DNA of 8,786 nucleotides from Sedimentisphaerales bacterium (GTDB lineage Bacteria; Planctomycetota; Phycisphaerae; Sedimentisphaerales; SM23-30): assembly GCA_030636065.1 (NCBI GenBank), contig DAOVXR010000052.1, positions 1-8,786 on the forward strand, read 5' to 3'. The notes under the pieces are model-generated. The model had not been told where the DNA came from and searched no databases. It saw only the letters and a list, made by a program, of their open reading frames with translations. The position numbers and the translations under genes are program-made. Each line of letters opens with the position of its first letter. Positions within the stretch are counted from its first letter, which is position 1. Shown in pieces: positions 6,094 through 8,786 of the stretch.

Positions 6094-7713
6094 GTGTTGC
6101 ATAAAACATCTAAAGGTCATCATCATTTCATAAGCTCGGCGCGATTGATCGGGGCCTTGACACTTTTGAGTCGCATTTTGGGTCTGTTGCGCGATGCGGT
6201 GTGCCTGCAACATTTCGGTACGGAAGTCTGGCACTATTTTTCCATGCCGTTCCAGATTCCCAATCTGTTCCGCCGACTGTTCGGCGAAGGCGCTCTGTCA
6301 GCAGCTCTGATACCGGTCTATTCCGAAAAACTTCACGAAGACCCACAAAAAGCCGCACTTCTGGCCCGTAGCGTAGTTACCCTTTTAGTAGTCGCTCTGT
6401 CGGGTTTGACGCTGTTGGGACTGTGCGTGATTTACCTGGGCTGGCTGGCGAGCAGTCGGGGATTCGAGACATGGTTGGTGTTGAGTCTGACGGCTCTGAT
6501 GCTGCCGTATATGATTCTTATTTGTACGGTGGCAACAATTGGTGGGCTGCTGAATGTGCATCGCCATTTCGCGGCGCCGGCGGCGGCGCCAATGCTGCTG
6601 AACATATCTATTATTACGATGGTAATCTGGTTCCGGGAGTATTTCGGCGAGAGTCTCTGGCAACAGATTTTTTGTGTGGCCGCAGCTATCCTTATCGCCG
6701 GTGTTCTCCAGTTAATGCTGCAATATCCGGCCCTGCGGAAACATAAAATCAGTTTGCGGCCATACTGGAATTTCAGCGACCCGGCGTTACGCAAGATTAT
6801 GCGGCTAATGGCGCCGATGATCATCGGCCTGTCGGTAGTGCAGATCAATGTGCTGATGGATTCGCTGATAACCTATTTTCTTTCCGGGAGCGGTGGTGAT
6901 GATTCGTTCACACTTTGGGGTTATAGTATTTCATATCCGGTGCAGGTGGGGTCCGTGGCGCACTTATATTGCGCACAGCGATTATATCATTTTCCCTTAG
7001 GCGTTTTCGGACTGGCCCTGGCAACAGCGATCTTTCCGGAATTGAGTCGGCAGGCCGCCCGGAAAAACTATGCTGATTTTTCCGCGACCCTGGCACAAGG
7101 TATAAGGATAGTGGTGTTTCTGGCGATTCCGGTAACAGTGGGAATTATATTAATTCGAGCGCCATACGTAGCTGTTATCTATGAAAGAGGCGAATTTACT
7201 GCCCGTGATACAAATCTGGTGACGTGGACTCTTTTATTTTACAGCATAGGAATTATCGCGTATTTTATGCAGCAATTGGTAGTACGGGGATATTATTCGC
7301 TTCAGGACTCAATCACACCGGTCAGAATCGCGGTGTGGATGGTAGGGCTGAATTTTGTCCTGAACCTGATATTGATCTGGCCGCTTGGCACGGGTGGGCC
7401 GGCGCTGGCAACGGCCGTGTGCGCCGGGATACAGGTCGGCATATTGTTATGGATTCTGATACGACGTTATGACTTGAAACTCAAGGCTGGTATGCGAAAT
7501 GTGGTTATTAAAACTATCGTCGCGACTTTGATTATGGCCGGGGGAGGAGCATGGTCGCTTCATGCGTTAAGTAATTTTTCCGCCCTGTCGCAACTGCTGG
7601 TAACGGTTCCACTTTGTGCGGTGTTATTCGGTCTTTGTAGTTTGGCCTTGAAGAATCCGGAGTTGCATTCGCTGTATATGTCAGATAAGCGACAGCGAGC
7701 AGGAACACAATAA
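6094..7713 (+). CDS. murJ: Lipid II flippase MurJ (MviN family)
   Basis: An integral membrane protein of the MOP exporter superfamily that moves lipid II across the inner membrane for peptidoglycan synthesis. It has 539 residues, close to the usual 510-550, with hydrophobic segments throughout. Family motifs are plain: SRILGLLRD (26-34; Arg27 and Arg33 match E. coli Arg18 and Arg24), IPNLFRRLFGEGALSAALIPVYSE (55-78; Arg60 matches E. coli Arg52), and AQRLYHFPLGVFGLALAT, whose Arg296 matches E. coli Arg270. Two oddities: His47 stands where E. coli has Asp39, and about 20 extra residues (rich in G, D and S at first) precede Arg296. The start is GTG 6094, with GGAAAG six nt upstream; TTG 6097 is the only near alternative. 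The gene follows the SurA/PpiC-type gene by 3 nt. Its last 182 bp overlap the converging permease gene. The alignment to E. coli MurJ was made from memory. Confidence 0.94.
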   Translation: MLHKTSKGHHHFISSARLIGALTLLSRILGLLRDAVCLQHFGTEVWHYFSMPFQIPNLFRRLFGEGALSAALIPVYSEKLHEDPQKAALLARSVVTLLVVALSGLTLLGLCVIYLGWLASSRGFETWLVLSLTALMLPYMILICTVATIGGLLNVHRHFAAPAAAPMLLNISIITMVIWFREYFGESLWQQIFCVAAAILIAGVLQLMLQYPALRKHKISLRPYWNFSDPALRKIMRLMAPMIIGLSVVQINVLMDSLITYFLSGSGGDDSFTLWGYSISYPVQVGSVAHLYCAQRLYHFPLGVFGLALATAIFPELSRQAARKNYADFSATLAQGIRIVVFLAIPVTVGIILIRAPYVAVIYERGEFTARDTNLVTWTLLFYSIGIIAYFMQQLVVRGYYSLQDSITPVRIAVWMVGLNFVLNLILIWPLGTGGPALATAVCAGIQVGILLWILIRRYDLKLKAGMRNVVIKTIVATLIMAGGGAWSLHALSNFSALSQLLVTVPLCAVLFGLCSLALKNPELHSLYMSDKRQRAGTQ

Positions 7714-8482
7714 AGACCACCCGTAGTACCCGGCTGGGCAGGATGTGAGTGAGCCGAGCGCCCAGGAAGCTACCCAGGATAGCGGTAGGGATCAACATCG
7801 CCGCAAGTCGCAACGAGTAAATGACTGAGATGTTGTGTTCCGTAAGAGTAAGGTTTTTATAAACGGCTCCGATAACAGCGACGCACATGATTGTCGCGGC
7901 GGAATTAGCGATGGCCCGTCGCAGAGGCAGTCGCAAAAGGAACTGCTGGGCCGGTACGCACAACGACCCGCCGCCGATCCCCAGCAACCCCGCAACAAAA
8001 CCCATCGGCAGGCCAACAGCAATTATCTTCCAGCCTGGCATGTGTATATTGTCGGAGTCAAACCGTTCAGTCGGGCCGGTCTTCGATACTAACCGCCACA
8101 CATTATAGCCGGCCACATATATCAGAAATCCCACCAGTGTCAGAGCCAGATAGCGGCCGTTTTCACAGGCGAACCAACGGCTGTTGGTAAGGGCCACGCC
8201 GAGGATGATACCTGTCAGGGCCGCGGGGATCAGTCGATAGACCACCGGTTTCATAACAGCGCCCACCTGCCGATGCGCCACCACGGCAGGGGCGGCGATA
8301 AACACATTGCAAATCATCGCGGCGGACTGGACCAGATGCTGCTGAGACCCGCTATAGCTGCTGGTCTGACTTAAATATATGATTAAGCCGGGAACGATAA
8401 TAGTCGAACCGCCCACGCCCAGCAGTCCGCCCAGCAGTCCCGCCAATAAACCAATTCCAGCTTGTGCCGCTAACTCCAACAT
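7532..8482 (-). CDS. TSUP-family (TauE/SafE) membrane permease
   Basis: A 316-residue multi-pass protein of the TSUP family, whose members are linked to transport of sulfite, sulfoacetate and other small organosulfur anions. The substrate cannot be read from sequence. The family's internal duplication is visible: GLLGGLLGVGGSTIIVPG (15-32) and GFVAGLLGIGGGSLCVPA (161-178), each the GxxxGllGvGGG hairpin of a half-repeat. A hydrophilic loop (about 134-150) joins the halves. The last membrane helix ends near residue 271 (FIVFLLAVAYLTYTA). The remaining 45 residues are polar and lie antisense to the end of murJ. The start at ATG 8482 has no evident Shine-Dalgarno, but MLELAAQAGIG leads directly into the first conserved helix. 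The overlap with murJ (7532-7713) includes the end of the final helix, so some overlap is real even if the tail is dispensable. Confidence 0.88.
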   Translation of the reverse strand: MLELAAQAGIGLLAGLLGGLLGVGGSTIIVPGLIIYLSQTSSYSGSQQHLVQSAAMICNVFIAAPAVVAHRQVGAVMKPVVYRLIPAALTGIILGVALTNSRWFACENGRYLALTLVGFLIYVAGYNVWRLVSKTGPTERFDSDNIHMPGWKIIAVGLPMGFVAGLLGIGGGSLCVPAQQFLLRLPLRRAIANSAATIMCVAVIGAVYKNLTLTEHNISVIYSLRLAAMLIPTAILGSFLGARLTHILPSRVLRVVFIVFLLAVAYLTYTANATPDSSRPNYKDRITPHKVEPLPAVATGRKNYLTHEATMLLPRP

Positions 8483-8494
8483 AAGATTATATGA

Positions 8495-8522
8495 AGTATG
8501 GCTAATCCTGCGTTTTTGTCAA
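8495..8522 (-). promoter_or_regulatory. Candidate promoter of the TSUP gene
   Basis: On the minus strand a perfect -35 box TTGACA (8522-8517) is followed after 16 bp by CATACT (8500-8495, 4 of 6 matches to TATAAT). Transcription would start only a few nt before ATG 8482, giving a very short leader, which fits the lack of a Shine-Dalgarno. A perfect TATAAT at 8491-8486 also exists but lies 25 bp from TTGACA and only 3 nt from the start codon, so it is a less likely -10 box. Confidence 0.4.
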
Positions 8523-8570
8523 TGATTCCCTCTGACTTTGTTGTTGCCTCGGTCAAGCGGTTGGCCTAAA

Positions 8571-8786
8571 ATGAAAATCATGCTGGAAAATACGATTGTA
8601 CAAGGTGATTGTGTCAAGGTGCTCCGTGAGGAACTGGAACGACGGGGCGGGGAGCCGTTTGTCGATCTGATATTTGCCGATCCGCCATTTAATATCGGTT
8701 ACGAATACGACGAATACCATGACAAAGTCGATTACGACGAGTATGTCAAATGGTCCCGCGACTGGATGGAAGCATGTCGCGATGCA
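8571..8786 (+). CDS. DNA methyltransferase (N4/N6 type), N-terminal part only
   Basis: The first 72 codons of an amino-methyltransferase that modifies adenine N6 or cytosine N4 in DNA; the rest lies beyond the right edge. [10 protein letters not shown] (9-18) is the typical opening strand and helix. [19 protein letters not shown] (31-49) is catalytic motif IV followed by the NIGYxYDxY extension common in adenine methyltransferases. Motif IV comes before any SAM-binding FxGxG, which places it in the beta arrangement (YhdJ- or CcrM-like order). The motif reads DPPF rather than the commoner DPPY. Starts at 8571 and 8580 are both possible, and neither has a visible Shine-Dalgarno. I used the first. 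Whether it is an orphan enzyme or part of a restriction system cannot be told here. Confidence 0.88.
   Translation, partial: MKIMLENTIVQGDCVKVLREELERRGGEPFVDLIFADPPFNIGYEYDEYHDKVDYDEYVKWSRDWMEACRDA

Overview
The window looks like a chromosomal stretch of a Gram-negative-type bacterium with moderate GC content. My best guess is a planctomycete of the Phycisphaerae/Sedimentisphaerales kind. That rests on the style of the SurA-like and MurJ proteins, the weak or absent Shine-Dalgarno sequences on several genes, and intergenic DNA full of short palindromes and degenerate 7-bp tandem repeats. It is an inference, since no rRNA or taxonomic marker is present. No phage, CRISPR array, transposase, tRNA or rRNA gene was seen.

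Layout from left to right: (1) 1-1994, minus strand: DNA topoisomerase I (topA), cut off by the left edge in its first zinc finger. (2) 1995-2582: a 588-bp divergent intergenic region holding an AT-rich palindrome, an eight-unit heptad repeat, four GC-rich hairpins and a good sigma70-type promoter facing right. (3) 2583-4886, plus: a large membrane-anchored SurA/PpiD-like folding factor with no recognisable active parvulin domain. (4) 4887-5157: a second repeat-dense spacer with two heptad tracts and two REP-like palindromes carrying GTAG heads. (5) 5158-6090, plus: an exported SurA/PpiC-type protein with a degenerate parvulin domain. (6) 6094-7713, plus: the lipid II flippase MurJ, 3 nt downstream and probably co-transcribed. 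(7) 7532-8482, minus: a TSUP (TauE/SafE) permease whose 3' end overlaps murJ tail-to-tail by 182 bp. (8) 8571-8786, plus: the N-terminus of a beta-type DNA methyltransferase, cut off by the right edge.

The plus-strand genes form a cell-envelope group: two extracytoplasmic chaperone or PPIase-like proteins followed by the flippase that delivers peptidoglycan precursor across the inner membrane. The topoisomerase, permease and methyltransferase look like unrelated neighbours.

The genes are mostly ordinary core genes. The least explained part is the intergenic DNA: two spacers built from same-orientation hairpins and three tracts that share a 7-bp period. I see no convincing new defence or mobile system. 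The strongest candidates for something undescribed are this repeat architecture and the long antisense overlap between murJ and the permease gene.
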